From positions 1 to 23,836 of the forward strand of contig QANT01008324.1 in the NCBI GenBank assembly GCA_003254885.1: a DNA stretch of 23,836 bases, given 5' to 3'. The notes beneath the pieces were generated by a model. It did no database searches. It saw nothing but the letters and a program-made list of their open reading frames with translations, and was not told the origin of the DNA. Positions 9,986-20,461 of the stretch are shown in pieces (the stretch's first letter is position 1; every line of letters starts with the position of its first letter). Both the position numbers and the translations under genes were made by a program. This DNA comes from Purshia tridentata (taxonomy: Eukaryota; Streptophyta; Magnoliopsida; Rosales; Rosaceae).

Positions 9986-12642
9986 AGGTCACATACATTC
10001 AAAATTGAGCAAATAAACAAAGTAGGAACCATACAAGCAAATGAATATTAGTTACCATTGAAATTGATATTTCTTGAACAGAGATGATCCGGAATTCACA
10101 TTATTATCACCCTTTAGCCAAATCTCGCACAATGCCGCTACTAAATATGCTATTGCAATTCTCTGTAGGATACCCATCCATCTAATCTGTTGAAGATCTA
10201 CCCCATAAGTTAGATCCTTGACGCCATGGAAATAGCCACCTTGAAGAAAAAGGCCTAGTGCTAGAAGCTTCAAGGTCCGCAATATAGCCTTTCTAGTCGC
10301 CACAGGTCTGCAAGACAATCTCTTGTAGGCAAGTGAAAGTGAAACACCAACCATAAAGAGGAAAAATGGCATGACCAAATCCGCTAGGGTTAAACCATTC
10401 CAAGGTGAATGGTTAATAGCAGGCAAGAGTCCACCAACATCGTCCACTAGTATCATCAGCTGCATATCAACAAAATCTTATGGCTTTGAGTCACTTCCTT
10501 TGATTATAATTTATACATAGCAAAGTATGACTTGAAATGTTAAAGTAAAAAACAGAGCAAATTTGAACGTTAATCCACTTTTCTCTTTTCACATACGGGC
10601 AACCCTGCATGTGATAATTTCACTTTTAGTATCATTTTGGTTCAGTGTTTGAAAGTTTGGAAATGAAAATATAATTTTATTCCCATATTTATTAAGTGTA
10701 GACAAGAAAAATCATTCCGTGACTCGTGAAAATCCACCCAAAATGGGAAAATTGAGTCATTCCTCTCAATTTTGATTTGATTTTCCCTTTCCATGGAAAA
10801 GCATTAATTTTTTTTTTTAAGACTATTTTAATCCATTTTATTTCCTACTTATGCACAAACTAAACATAGAAATAAAAATTAAAAGATATTTTTCATTTAC
10901 TTTTCTAACATTATCAAACATAAATGATAATATTACATTTCATTTCAACTGAAAAATGCAAATGAATTGATTTCATAAAAATTCAATTCCATAAACAAAA
11001 CGTTAGATCTTTGGATGAATTTTAAGGGTACAATTTTTTGTAGGATATTTATCCACCGTTAGATAGCAGGTAGCAATACCAGGTAAATTTTTCTCGAATC
11101 ATAAAAAAATACTCTCTGTCCTGAAAAAACAAACAAAATTAACCTAGGAAAGTTTTTTCACTCTTTCTGAAAATAAAAAAATGGTTTACACTGATTTCAA
11201 AGTGAAGAGTTAAATGGGCAATGAGTGGTTTTTGGCAATTGAAAGCAAGTTCTGTCTGCAAGAAGCATGGGATTGATGACCCCAATGGTTGGACCAAGCA
11301 GCTGCAATGGACAGAGACTGACAGACTGATTGACTGTGGGGTTTAGCCGACCTAGGCATAGGAAGTATGGCCAGTTGGACCCCAATAAATGCCCCTTACG
11401 AATCTTAAATATAGAGTTGGCCCATCATATCAAATTAAAGGAAGACTAGAAAAAAGCTACAACCAGATCTTCCTGCAGATGTTATTTACGTGCACAGTAC
11501 ATGATGCTCCTTCTCATCAATGATATAATAAAGCAACCAACACAGAGGTTTGGTGTGGCTGTGGCGTATAATTATTTATGAATTTATGATTTCTTTCCGT
11601 TGAAGCGTTGAAACCATGTTGAAGGTCCATTGCATTTCGATTTAGATCTGAATTCCGAAACCAGATCTTACGCCTTTCAAATTTGGACTGATCCAGATCC
11701 TAATGCCGACAAAAAAGGAATAATGGCAATCAATGATGATCTCTCATTTTTTTCTCAGGATGAGTATGAGAATCCAACCAAACGTTACTTGAAACGCTAC
11801 CAGCAAATATAAGGAGTAGAATGAAGACTAAAGAAATTCTATTTTGGGGGGTTCGTTTGGGTTTCTCTATATTAGGAAGGTGACGTGTTCATTTATCAAA
11901 CACTAGCAAGTTGAACTAAACAGAGACGTCCGTTCATCCTATGGTCATGTGTGACTCATGCTAGGGGAATAACACTAAAATCTTATTAAGTTGACAGACA
12001 AACAAACAAACAAAGCTACCTGAACCAATTATGCTTAGAACAAAAGCGAAACGAAACGGTGTCGTACATAAAGTTTTATTCTTTAACGGCGTCGAAAAGC
12101 GCCTTCTCCACTAAAGTTGGTGGTTCGGCTTTAGCAGCATGTAAATACTGCTAAATTTGCTAATCGCTCCGGTAATGAATCCCAATAAAAATCAATTTAG
12201 ACAAATGCATTAAATTATTAACCTTTGAGTTGTTTTATTTATTTGTTGTGAAATAATAACATGAAAACAAAATGAAGAGAGGGGAGGAGAGGAAAGTAGA
12301 CATTACCGCAACCGTGAGTCCGCGGAAGACATCGAGCGAAACAAGGCGTTGTTGGTGTTGCTGTTGGCGGTGGATTAACTTGGAAGATAATGAGGCCTGA
12401 TCTTCATGTAAAACATTGATCCTGGTAGCACCACCACCACCACCACCAACGGCGGCGGCAGCGGCGGCGATGGCGGAGGCGGTGGGCGAGACGGTTCTCG
12501 ATTTGGAGATCTGAGTGGCCATCTCAACATCAGCATCGTCCTCATGAATGTTAATCTTGTTCAACGCCATTTTACGGTCTTCATCATGTTCGTAGCCTTT
12601 AATAGGCTCGTACATCGTCATCCCCTTCCCTATCAATATCAT
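8619..12642 (-). CDS. HGSNAT-like membrane acetyltransferase (DUF1624/DUF5009)
   Basis: Eight exons on the minus strand: 12642-12307, 10459-10056, 9952-9838, 9747-9539, 9406-9261, 9152-9061, 8896-8753 and 8645-8619. All introns are GT-AG with matching phases, giving 490 residues. The first 105 residues are a poorly conserved tail with Ala, Gly and Gln runs. Then comes RLVSLDVFRGLTVALMILVDD and about eight hydrophobic helices. His129 in NHSPWNGL aligns with the catalytic histidine of animal heparan-alpha-glucosaminide N-acetyltransferase. A cysteine-bearing loop (KCGVRG, PACNAVG, TWCQAPFDPEG) lies between helices. The last exon is only 27 nt and encodes LRLIGIGK plus stop. In animals the enzyme acetylates heparan glucosamine from acetyl-CoA; plants lack heparan sulfate, so the plant substrate is unknown. 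The start is uncertain: Met8 or Met10 (MYEPIK) could be the real one. Confidence 0.9.
9957..9981. repeat. GA/TC microsatellite in HGSNAT-like intron 2
   Basis: A GA-rich run lies just inside intron 2. On the coding (minus) strand it is a long pyrimidine tract directly before the acceptor at 9953, so it doubles as the polypyrimidine tract of exon 3. Its length may vary between individuals. Confidence 0.85.
10460..12306 (-). other. large first intron of HGSNAT-like gene (1847 bp)
   Basis: The donor GTAATG at 12306 and the acceptor TATGCAG at 10460 define this intron, far longer than the other six (90-164 bp). I see no gene inside. A 60-codon open frame on the plus strand (11630-11812, TTG at its start, open from about 11612) is not recognisable and is probably chance. 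No terminal repeats of an inserted element were identified by eye. Confidence 0.8.
12425..12484 (-). repeat. triplet repeats coding poly-Ala and poly-Gly
   Basis: Within exon 1 of the HGSNAT-like gene, GCC/GCN and GGT/GGN codon runs encode a stretch of alanines followed directly by six glycines (around residues 55-72). These are imperfect trinucleotide repeats in the variable N-terminal tail. They are likely to vary in length and unlikely to matter for catalysis. Confidence 0.9.
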
Positions 12643-12985
12643 CGTCGACAGAGATAGAATACCATGAATACTTAATACACCACTTCCAAACGTAATGCAT
12701 GAACATTCAACAAATCAAATATATATATATGTATATATCCACCACATTCACAACAGAAAATCTGATACAGAATATCAATCAATCACCTTATCTTCTTCTT
12801 ATTCTTCTTCTTCTTCTTCCCGCGCGGCTTCTGATCGAAAACAAATTTATTTGTGTATGATTTTTCTTTTTTGTTGGTTTTGGTATTTGATGGAGGAACG
12901 CATAAGGCGCTAGGGGGAAGAGGCAGACCCTGACCCTGCAGCTCTCACTTTGAATGCTCTCCCCGACTCGCTCCTTTCTGCTTCC
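12643..12985 (-). promoter_or_regulatory. 5'UTR of HGSNAT-like gene with uORF and GAA repeat
   Basis: The leader is inferred from the TATA box at about 13019 and the start codon at 12642. On the minus strand it contains a GAA-rich run (12787-12822) and a TA run (about 12719-12732). A uORF starts at 12665 (MVFYLCRR), and its TGA stop (12641-12639) overlaps the main ATG as ATGA. A leader intron cannot be excluded. Confidence 0.5.
12787..12822. repeat. TTC/GAA trinucleotide microsatellite
   Basis: An imperfect run of TCT/TTC triplets on the plus strand (GAA on the minus strand) in the presumed 5'UTR of the HGSNAT-like gene. Such leader repeats are common in plant genes and often variable. Confidence 0.9.
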
Positions 12986-13011
12986 TCTTCTCTATCTTCC
13001 ACCTTCTCCCT

Positions 13012-13020
13012 CTTATATAT
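13012..13020 (-). promoter_or_regulatory. TATA box of HGSNAT-like gene
   Basis: The minus strand reads CATATATAAGAGG here, a near-consensus plant TATA box (TATATAAG). It is followed by a CT/GA-rich start region. It lies about 375 bp before the start codon and places transcription start near 12985. Confidence 0.65.
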
Positions 13021-13254
13021 GGCAAACTCTAAAACCAATAGGAAATGTATTTATTTTTAGGATTTCAACAGATATTTGTTTGTTATTATAACATTAAAAA
13101 AAACAAAAACCCGATATTTCCCGTATTTACCCTCCAATTTCCTAACTGTTCCCGTCTAGTAATTTGCGTTGTAATAGGACTCGGACAATAAGAACGTCGG
13201 AATCTACTACTACTATAGTAACTATACGTACAAATTTACAATACCACTCCAACT

Positions 13255-13314
13255 CCACGTGTTTGTGTAAGTGTGACTGTGCACTCGTGTATAAACTGTC
13301 ACTGAAACACGTGG
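13255..13314. promoter_or_regulatory. paired G-boxes in an inverted repeat
   Basis: CCACGTGTTT (13255-13264) and its exact reverse complement AAACACGTGG (13305-13314) flank a 40-bp spacer. Each contains the G-box CACGTG, the known target of plant bHLH and bZIP factors. They lie about 240-300 bp upstream of the HGSNAT-like TATA box, suggesting light, stress or ABA-type control. That reading is inference. Confidence 0.6.
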
Positions 13315-16300
13315 CGCTTTCTGATTAGGGCTTTGGGAAGCCAAATGTTGATGATGAGGAACATCTGAAAATATCTTGGTAGCTTTAAATTTTTAATTTG
13401 CTGGATTGGATCCTCCTGAGCCACTTGACGTTGGCGAGGGAAGCGCCGCAACTTAAAAGTTCAAACATAAGCACTGAAGCAGTTACATGCATACATGCTT
13501 AGTTGCATGGGTCGGCAGCTTTACCACCGCTCACATTTTTGCTTTTAGTCTGGAATGGAATTTAGAAAATTATGGAAGCATAGCATACTACTTTTCTCTT
13601 TTGGAATAGGAATAGGATAGCAACAAATACAATAATCTGACTCTCCAAATTACTATGGGTCACAAAATTAATTAAGTTTCAATCTTCACTATAAATGTAT
13701 AAATTTCATATATAAATAATAATCGACCCTTTTATCTCTCACGAAACTTAGCCGTCCTTTTAATGGTCTCAAATCAAATCTGAATATTATATCTGTTTCA
13801 GATATATTTGAATTAATCCAAGGGCCCTTAATCCAAAAACTTATGATCGAGATCGATTTTTGAATAATAATTAATAACTTTATTGCAAAATCTAGCTACT
13901 ACATACAGTACAACTGAAGAAAGTGCGGCTTTTGGTATTTGGAACCTACTACTCGGACCCATAAAGGGAGGGGAGGGCCTGCTGCATGTTTAGTTTAATG
14001 GTTCCCCATTGTCTTTTCCTCTATCTTTTTTCATTTTTGGGTGATGGTCCTTTCATTTTTATTTTTTCCTTGGTCACAGGGTTTTGGTCTTTTTCATTTC
14101 AGAAGCATTCAGTGATATGGTTCCTTTTGCGCAAGTGATGAGGAAGACATAAAGCAAAGAAATTCGAATATTCCCAAGTTCCCCATGTGGAACGGACACG
14201 GTTAAAGAAAGATAATCCCAAACAATAGAAGCAGTACAAAAGCAAACCCATTTCATGGTTATTAAAAGTTCCAAAGATATAGTATCTACAAGGTACGATA
14301 TATGCTCCATTTCCACCATCATAAAGACAAACACACCTACGTGGGATTAAATTAGGTCAAACCAACAAACAATCCCATGCCATTTTAATGGACACCGTTC
14401 ATTACGCACGCAGTGACAAACACAAATAATAAAGTTACCTCTACAACTCAAAACTTTTGTGCCAACATGACAGTGGAGAAGAAGGCGGTGATAAAAAATA
14501 AAATTATTTAGATCATTTTAATTAACCACTTTATAAATTATTTTGACTGACTACTTTATATCATTTTAACTGATTAATTTGAAAACTGTCTTTCTAATAG
14601 ATGCAAGACCTATTTATATAAGATCTCACATGAATAAGTCTCACCTCTATCAAAAAAGATGATCAGTTGAAATTGTCTCATGTTACCTTTACCTATCTCT
14701 TTCGTTATTAAAAACAATGTGATTGGGTTGGGTATGATGCCATTGCCAAAAACATGATGCATTACACTGTGGTCCAAAACAGCAAGTGCGCTGATTCACA
14801 AGGTCACTCAGTATGGCGTGATTAGGAAAGCGTCTACGTATTAGATTCGTTGAAGGTTGGAGCAGTTGAAGGAAACTAGTCGGTTATAAATAAACCTTAT
14901 TGATTACTAAATACTAATACATACAAACACAATTAATCCATGCCTTCACAATATTGGTATTGCATGCTTTGTCCACGCACCCCTTGGCGCTATTGATTGC
15001 CAAGTTTTCTTTTGAGTAAAGTAAAATCTTACCGCCTAAAACAGGTTGGTGATGGACACCCAGTACCACCAATGTGTCTAAGCATGAAATAGATTAACTT
15101 CTAATTAAGTGTGAGCTCTATCAGAGAAAATTAGAAAATGGTTGGTAATGTTTTAGGAAGAACAGTTTCAAACATCACTCTCACACACTACACAGAGAGA
15201 TAAAGAGCATTGCAGGCCATGCACATGTGCAGAGAGAGACCTAAAACAGCCAGTTTCATTGGATCCTAAGATTATAGGATACCCTTAGGTACATTATAAT
15301 GAAACTATGAACATGTGGGGTTTTGGGGGGGACACTTTGTAACATATGTTGGATGACAGCATATCATAGTTTCTGAGTTTCAATAAAAATAAGAAATAAA
15401 ATTAAAAAAGAAAGGAGGCTAACATAATAATGCACAAGTGTAATCTTTGCCACATGATGAATACAATTCCACATAGCTTAACATATGCCCATATGCGCAC
15501 TTAAAAGAACCTGCAAACCAGTCATCCTTGGTGATAACAACTCCTGTGACTAATAGTCAGCATACTAATCCCTCATTAGTGCTATAAAGTCTACAATTCC
15601 CACTAACCGGTTGTTGGCTTTAAGTCAGGAAAAACACAAACTTCTGCTAACTGAATTAGAAGATTATGGCATAGGCAACAATAATCCACCCACAGATATC
15701 ATTAGGTCATAATAATGTACCTAGACTAGAGAAGAACAAGAAAATGACAGCTTACCCATTGCAAAAAGGCATAACCAAAGGAATCAAAACCTAAAGATAT
15801 TTCGCTTTCTTTAACAGACTAGAAGATCATGAAGAATCAAATTTTCATCTCTTGAAGCCTGTGATCGAAACATTCAATAAGTATTTTCAGCATACACCTA
15901 ATATAGGGGAAATGCACTTAAATCATCTTGATTCCCATAGAAGAATATTACTATGTACGTTTGGGGCAATAAAAAACGATTCCACATTATTACATTAGCC
16001 ATTTATCCCTTTCATGGTCTCAAAAAAGGACCATCTTATTAATTAATTTCATAAAAGTTTTTTACAAAAATTTAGATACTTGGCATGTTAATATTAAATT
16101 TATAAGTATGTCTAACATATATTTCTAATGTGTTGCGAAAAAAACATGCATATCTTTGCACCAAAAGTAATAGCTTTTGTTATTCTTTATATATGTACTC
16201 CTTACTCAAACCTTCTTCCACTATATTGATAGGAACATGCAAGTCAGATATAGGACATCTAAGCCATTCTCTCTGTCAATTTGCTCAGTCAAATGCCACA

Positions 16301-17075
16301 TTTGCCTTATCACATGTATCATTTGGAAGCTTTTATGACGCGGCAACTGGATGTGGCAACTGTTTTTGTTTTTTTTTTTCACTCCCCTTAGAATGCTGAA
16401 AAGAAAAATATCTCCTCGGCAGAACCAACACATCAACACATTTAAATACCAATGCCTTCAGGCTTCAGCCGGTCCTACTCCTACTAGTTTAAATAGAAGA
16501 GTTTTAATATTCTCCTCATGTACATCACCATACTTAAATTTTGGTCTGAGCATGTATCAATGACATATAAATATATGAACTTAAAACAATAGTGCAAATA
16601 ACCCTTACATTTTCCCAAGGACTCTGGGGATGACACATAGATGAAATCAATTATGTAATATAACTTGGAATAGTTGCCTTCCAAGGATAAAAACAGAGGG
16701 CCACTGAACATTCTTTGCTTGGCAATGCATAGTACTTCACTTTGTTTCACTTGGATAAGTATCACTATTTAATTGTTATAGGAGTCCTTTTTTAATCACA
16801 AACAACTACAAAAAAATTCAGTGATACAAAAGTTTACAAGCAAGCATCAGATATAGAAATTGAACAGGTGAGAGATTAGGGTCAAACTCAAAAGTCAAAA
16901 CTTTAGTCTATAAATGATTCAGCTAATTTTGGATGGCTCTGAATAAGATCATAGAACTGAAGTAAAAGTAAGAAGTGATGTGAATGTAGAAAGAAGACAG
17001 TGAAACTCACACAAAGCAGCAAGCAAGAGAGCAGTTAGGCATTCATGAGAGCCTGTCTTGTCCATGACCGTTGAT
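13315..17075. other. 3.8-kb intergenic region with no gene found
   Basis: The stretch is AT-rich and contains only short open frames with biased, low-complexity translations. The part next to 17075 should hold the ASHR2 3'UTR. I saw no tRNA, rRNA, known miRNA sequence or transposon ends by eye. An unannotated non-coding transcript cannot be ruled out. Confidence 0.6.
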
Positions 17076-18281
17076 TTACTCATCATCTTTCTTAAGGTTG
17101 CCACAGACATTGCATTCCATAACATTAGAAGGAGCTCCACCATCTTTTGGGGGCAAAGGGGCCAGAGTGCCCCAGCAATTGGGTCTATTACACATGAATC
17201 TGACAAAGAAATAGGCATGAGGGAAATCAGATTCCGCTTGGGCTTGAGCTTCAATGCCATTCTCTGATTCTAATTCTGAGGCTACTTCCATTTGCTGGTC
17301 TTCGTCCTCATCCATACCCTCTGCTTCATCCCCAGCTTCATCATTTTCGTCATTGTCGGACCAATTGGCTTCGACCTTGCAGCGGTCACAGTGACAGACA
17401 AAACCATAGTCCTCCGCCAAAGTCCTCTGGCGGCTGGAATAGGGCTGGTTAACAGGAAAGTAGCTCAAGCAGATCTCCCTTCCGGCCGGAACATCATGGA
17501 TCATTCTGATGATGATGTCGGTGTTCTGGTCGTCTTGGGAAGTATCAATGTAATCAAACCTACAAGCATTGGGGAGACAATCATGGTTGAAGAAGGAGGC
17601 TCTGGGATATATAGCGTAGGCTCTGCTCGATCTCTGAGAGTTTTCAGAGAAGGGTTCCATTAACCCAAAGGCATTGAGCTTGTCCTTCACCAGCAGAGCC
17701 GCGGAGAACTCCATCGAAAACAGATGCTGCTGCTCTTGAGGGAAGGGAGGAGGACAGAGGGACGAGATGAGAGCATGCAGAAACTGGGCAGCTGCGGCGG
17801 TGTCGGCGGTGGCTTCCCCCGGCTGACCCTGAAGAGACAACAATATCTGGAAGTTGGAAGGGAAGAGCAGGGCAAGGTTGTAGGCGGCGACCAGGAACCG
17901 AGCCTGGACCTGACGATCGAGTGGCTGCTCGGAGAGAGGCGAAGGGCAATCTCGGAGGCGGCGCAGCGCTTGGCAAGCCCAAGGCGAGTGGGAGGAGGAG
18001 AGGGCGTCGGAGAGGCAATTGGGGCTGCAGAAGACGTGGCGGGAACACCAAGGACATGAAGAAATGGAAGCAGCTGGGGGTTGAGATTGTAGAGTTTTGA
18101 AGCAGTGGTCGCAATATGGAGAAGGCGGCGGCGGAGTGGGAGTGATGAGAGGAAGGGCAGAGTAGAGGAGGATGGGAGAGTCTCTCAGGACGATTTGGCC
18201 TCCGCTCAGTGGCTGAGCTGCCACAACCGCCCTCCCTCTGCCGTCTATCTCAGTTACCCTCAATTCCTTTGTCATTGCCAT
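17076..18281 (-). CDS. ASHR2: SET-domain, MYND-type zinc finger protein ASHR2
   Basis: This single-exon frame of 401 residues is close in length and sequence to Arabidopsis ASHR2 (SDG39). The N-terminal SET part (GRGRAVVAAQPL, LRDSPILLYSA; residues 14-42) is split by a MYND-like zinc finger with Cys57, Cys60, Cys76, Cys79, Cys85, Cys89, His98 and Cys103. The C-terminal SET core carries SFFNHDCLPNACRFDY (229-244), equivalent to the NHSCxPN cofactor motif with Asp for Ser, and GREICLSYF (268-275). A post-SET cysteine cluster (Cys296, Cys298, Cys301) follows. An acidic stretch (about 309-345) precedes a second cysteine set (364, 369, 390, 393). The SMYD-like architecture predicts a lysine methyltransferase; substrates are not established from sequence. 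Met3 is an alternative start. Confidence 0.95.
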   Translation of the reverse strand: MAMTKELRVTEIDGRGRAVVAAQPLSGGQIVLRDSPILLYSALPLITPTPPPPSPYCDHCFKTLQSQPPAASISSCPWCSRHVFCSPNCLSDALSSSHSPWACQALRRLRDCPSPLSEQPLDRQVQARFLVAAYNLALLFPSNFQILLSLQGQPGEATADTAAAAQFLHALISSLCPPPFPQEQQHLFSMEFSAALLVKDKLNAFGLMEPFSENSQRSSRAYAIYPRASFFNHDCLPNACRFDYIDTSQDDQNTDIIIRMIHDVPAGREICLSYFPVNQPYSSRQRTLAEDYGFVCHCDRCKVEANWSDNDENDEAGDEAEGMDEDEDQQMEVASELESENGIEAQAQAESDFPHAYFFVRFMCNRPNCWGTLAPLPPKDGGAPSNVMECNVCGNLKKDDE

Positions 18282-18821
18282 TTGCTATGCTCACCACGCC
18301 ACTTCACTCTCAGACTATCAGACTTTCTTCTTCCCTTTCGCATCCACCGCCCTTTTTTAGGGTTTTTCTCAATCTCTTTTCAAATTCCCGGGGTTTTGTT
18401 CCCCTTTTCTTTGTTTTATTTCATTATTTTTTTTATTTGGGAGTTTATTTTCTATAATAAAGAGATCGACTCCACACCTTTGTATGTTGTTATTACGTAT
18501 ATAACTTAATAGCGTTAGTTTGTAACTGATCTAATTTAGGTTTACGTATTAAAATATGGATCATATTTGTTTTATTTATTGAAATCATGATGATCAAATA
18601 TAATTTTGAGCTAAAATACAGTGATAAAAAAAATATAGTGCACCTTTTTTATAAAAGAATACAATCATATATAACCTTCTAGTAGTTTTTTACTTTGCCA
18701 TAAGGTCCGCATCCAATTTTATGGATTAGTAAGCATTTTCTCAACATCCTCCGTCTATATTAGTATCCACATATCTAATGCAATGATTTTAATTATTTGG
18801 AGTTTGAATCTAAGGTTTAAC
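18282..18821 (-). promoter_or_regulatory. ASHR2 5'UTR and promoter region
   Basis: Upstream of ASHR2 on the minus strand, a telo-box (AAACCCTAA, seen on the plus strand as TTAGGGTTT at 18357-18365) lies about 75 bp before the ATG. Such boxes mark promoters of genes active in dividing cells. No strong TATA box is evident; a weak TATTATAG is near 18452-18459. The remainder to 18821 is AT-rich with no gene seen. Confidence 0.5.
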
Positions 18822-19345
18822 CAAGGAGTTAAATTTCGTTTTTGGGAGGTATGTAAATTTTAAAACCTTTCCTTCTAAATTTCGTGTAAATTTCAGAAAT
18901 TTTCGAATTCTATTCAAACCCTAAAAATCAAAACTCAAATTACACAAAATTGGCATATCAAACTTTAGGGGAATGAAAGCCTATGGTGAGGGAAGAAAAA
19001 CCCACAAAAAAAAATGGTGATCGGAGCTCGAAGGTGGCCGGAATCGGCGAAAGAAACCGGCGGTGGAAATCTTCAATTTTGCAATTTCGTAAGCACATGG
19101 TGGCTGGCCGGCATGGAGGAAGGGAAGGAGAAGATGGCCGGCGTCTGGGCCTTCCGCTGGTGGCCTTGGATTGATCAGAAAATGCATGCTTGGTGGCCGG
19201 ACATGGTGGTGGTGGCTGCTGTGTGAGGAAGGAAGAAAAAAAAAATGGGAGAGAAAGGTGAGACTCACGAGCAGGGAGGAGAGAGGAAAGAAAAAAAAAA
19301 GGGGAAAGAGAGTGGGTCTCACGGGCAGCTGGGCAGGGGGAGGGT

Positions 19346-19481
19346 AAAGGAAAAAAGGGAGGAAAAAAAAAGGAAAGAAAAGAAAAAAGGAAGAAAAGAA
19401 AAAAAAGGAAGGGAAGAAAAAAAGAAGGAAAAGAAAAAAGGAAAGGAATAAAAAAGGAAGGAAGGAAAGAAAAGAAAAAAA
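19346..19481 (+). repeat. polypurine (G/A) tract
   Basis: From 19346 to 19448 the plus strand is uninterrupted A and G (103 nt). A single T at 19449 is followed by 32 more purines to 19481. Flanking sequence from about 19220 is also purine-rich. It consists of AAAAGG/GAAGG/GAAAA units. Long homopurine tracts can form triplex (H-DNA) structures and are prone to slippage and assembly error. Confidence 0.97.
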
Positions 19482-19778
19482 TTTAAAATTAATTGAAATT
19501 TGACCGTTTGAGACATTTAGGCAATTGAAAAAAAAAAAGTTTCGGGTTTCGTTTGAGATTTTGTTTAGTTTTTTAGTTTTGGGTTTCATTTAATCTTTAC
19601 TTTTGAGGTTTCATTTGGTTTTTAGTTTTGGGGTTTCGTTTTGTTGTTTTTAAACCCTAAACTCTTATAGATTTCTATACAAAAAAATTAAAAATAAAAG
19701 ATCTAAACCTCTAATATCTTATACCTTATCCTAAAAAATATAAAATATAAATAATATACTAATTTCATTTATTAATTA

Positions 19779-19809
19779 TACTAATTTTATTTANTACTAA
19801 TTTTATTTA
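19779..19809. repeat. assembly N flanked by exact 15-bp repeats
   Basis: A single N at 19794 is flanked on both sides by the same 15 bases, TACTAATTTTATTTA (19779-19793 and 19795-19809). This is what results when two overlapping contig ends are joined without merging. The true sequence probably has one copy or a variable number of copies. Confidence 0.8.
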
Positions 19810-20061
19810 ACTGTAATTGTCACCAGCGTACATTATAATCACCTTAACACATGAAACCTATTGTAAAATTTGATTTCTTCAATATTTTTTTTATCAGTAT
19901 AGTAGATTATATGTTAAATAAACTTATAGTAAAGTTTCATTCAAAATTTCCGTATTTTAATAACAATTTCCGTCATTTCTATCAAAACCCTAGCGAAATC
20001 GAAATTTTCTCGAAATTTCCATAAAACCGAAATTTAACTCCTTGCATAATATATATATATA

Positions 20062-20461
20062 TACAGCAAGGCTCCATTGTGGGATTCCCACAAATTAGAA
20101 GTTTGTGGGATACCCCTTGTGGAGCCCACACAAGTCGTTTTGTATCGATCCGAACGTTCATTTTTTACATCTCCACTGATAGATCATCCTTGCAAAAAAT
20201 TAGTCAAATCCGAAGTCATTTTCCTATCTAACTTTGATAAAACAAATGGACGAACCAAATATTTTTTATGAAATCATCCACTTGTTTGGTCAAAGTTAAA
20301 TAGGCAAATGGTTTCCGATTTAGCTAATTTTTTGCAAGGATGATATATTAATAGAGATGTAAAAAATGAACGGTTCGGATCGATACAAAACGACTCGTGT
20401 GGGCCCCACAAGGGGGATCCCACAAACTTCTAATTTGTGAGAATCCCGCAATGGAACCTTG

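Larger units (their letters stand above)
18822..20044. mobile_element. non-autonomous DNA-transposon-like element with 17-bp TIRs
   Basis: CAAGGAGTTAAATTTCG at 18822-18838 is repeated exactly in inverted orientation at 20028-20044. The subterminal regions on both sides hold several AATTTCG/CGAAATT motifs and a CCCTA-containing stretch, as in hAT- or MULE-like elements. No transposase is present inside, and I could not find a clear target-site duplication. The right side abuts a TA microsatellite, which could hide one. The interior contains a GC-rich segment with repeated GGCCGG (19030-19205), a polypurine tract (19346-19481) and a run of GGTTTCGTTT/GGTTTCATTT repeats (19540-19650). The superfamily is undetermined. 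Confidence 0.6.

Noticed and set aside
9526..10032. 168-codon minus-strand frame as a separate gene
   Set aside because: It is exons 3 and 4 of the HGSNAT-like gene read through intron 3.
14074..14334. 86-codon minus-strand frame
   Set aside because: Hydrophobic, unrecognisable, without promoter or homologous features; most likely chance.
16130..16765. Several 70-93 codon frames on both strands
   Set aside because: Low-complexity, mutually overlapping, and lying in the 3' flank of ASHR2.
17292..17663. 123-codon plus-strand frame
   Set aside because: It is the complement of ASHR2 coding sequence; the minus strand has a clear conserved protein.
17644..18114. 156-codon minus-strand frame and 111-codon plus-strand frame
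   Set aside because: Both are alternate-frame shadows of the ASHR2 N-terminal half.
18981..19589. 202-codon minus-strand frame rich in Phe, Leu, Pro and Ser
   Set aside because: It arises from the complement of the polypurine tract, which has no stops on that strand; it has no protein character.
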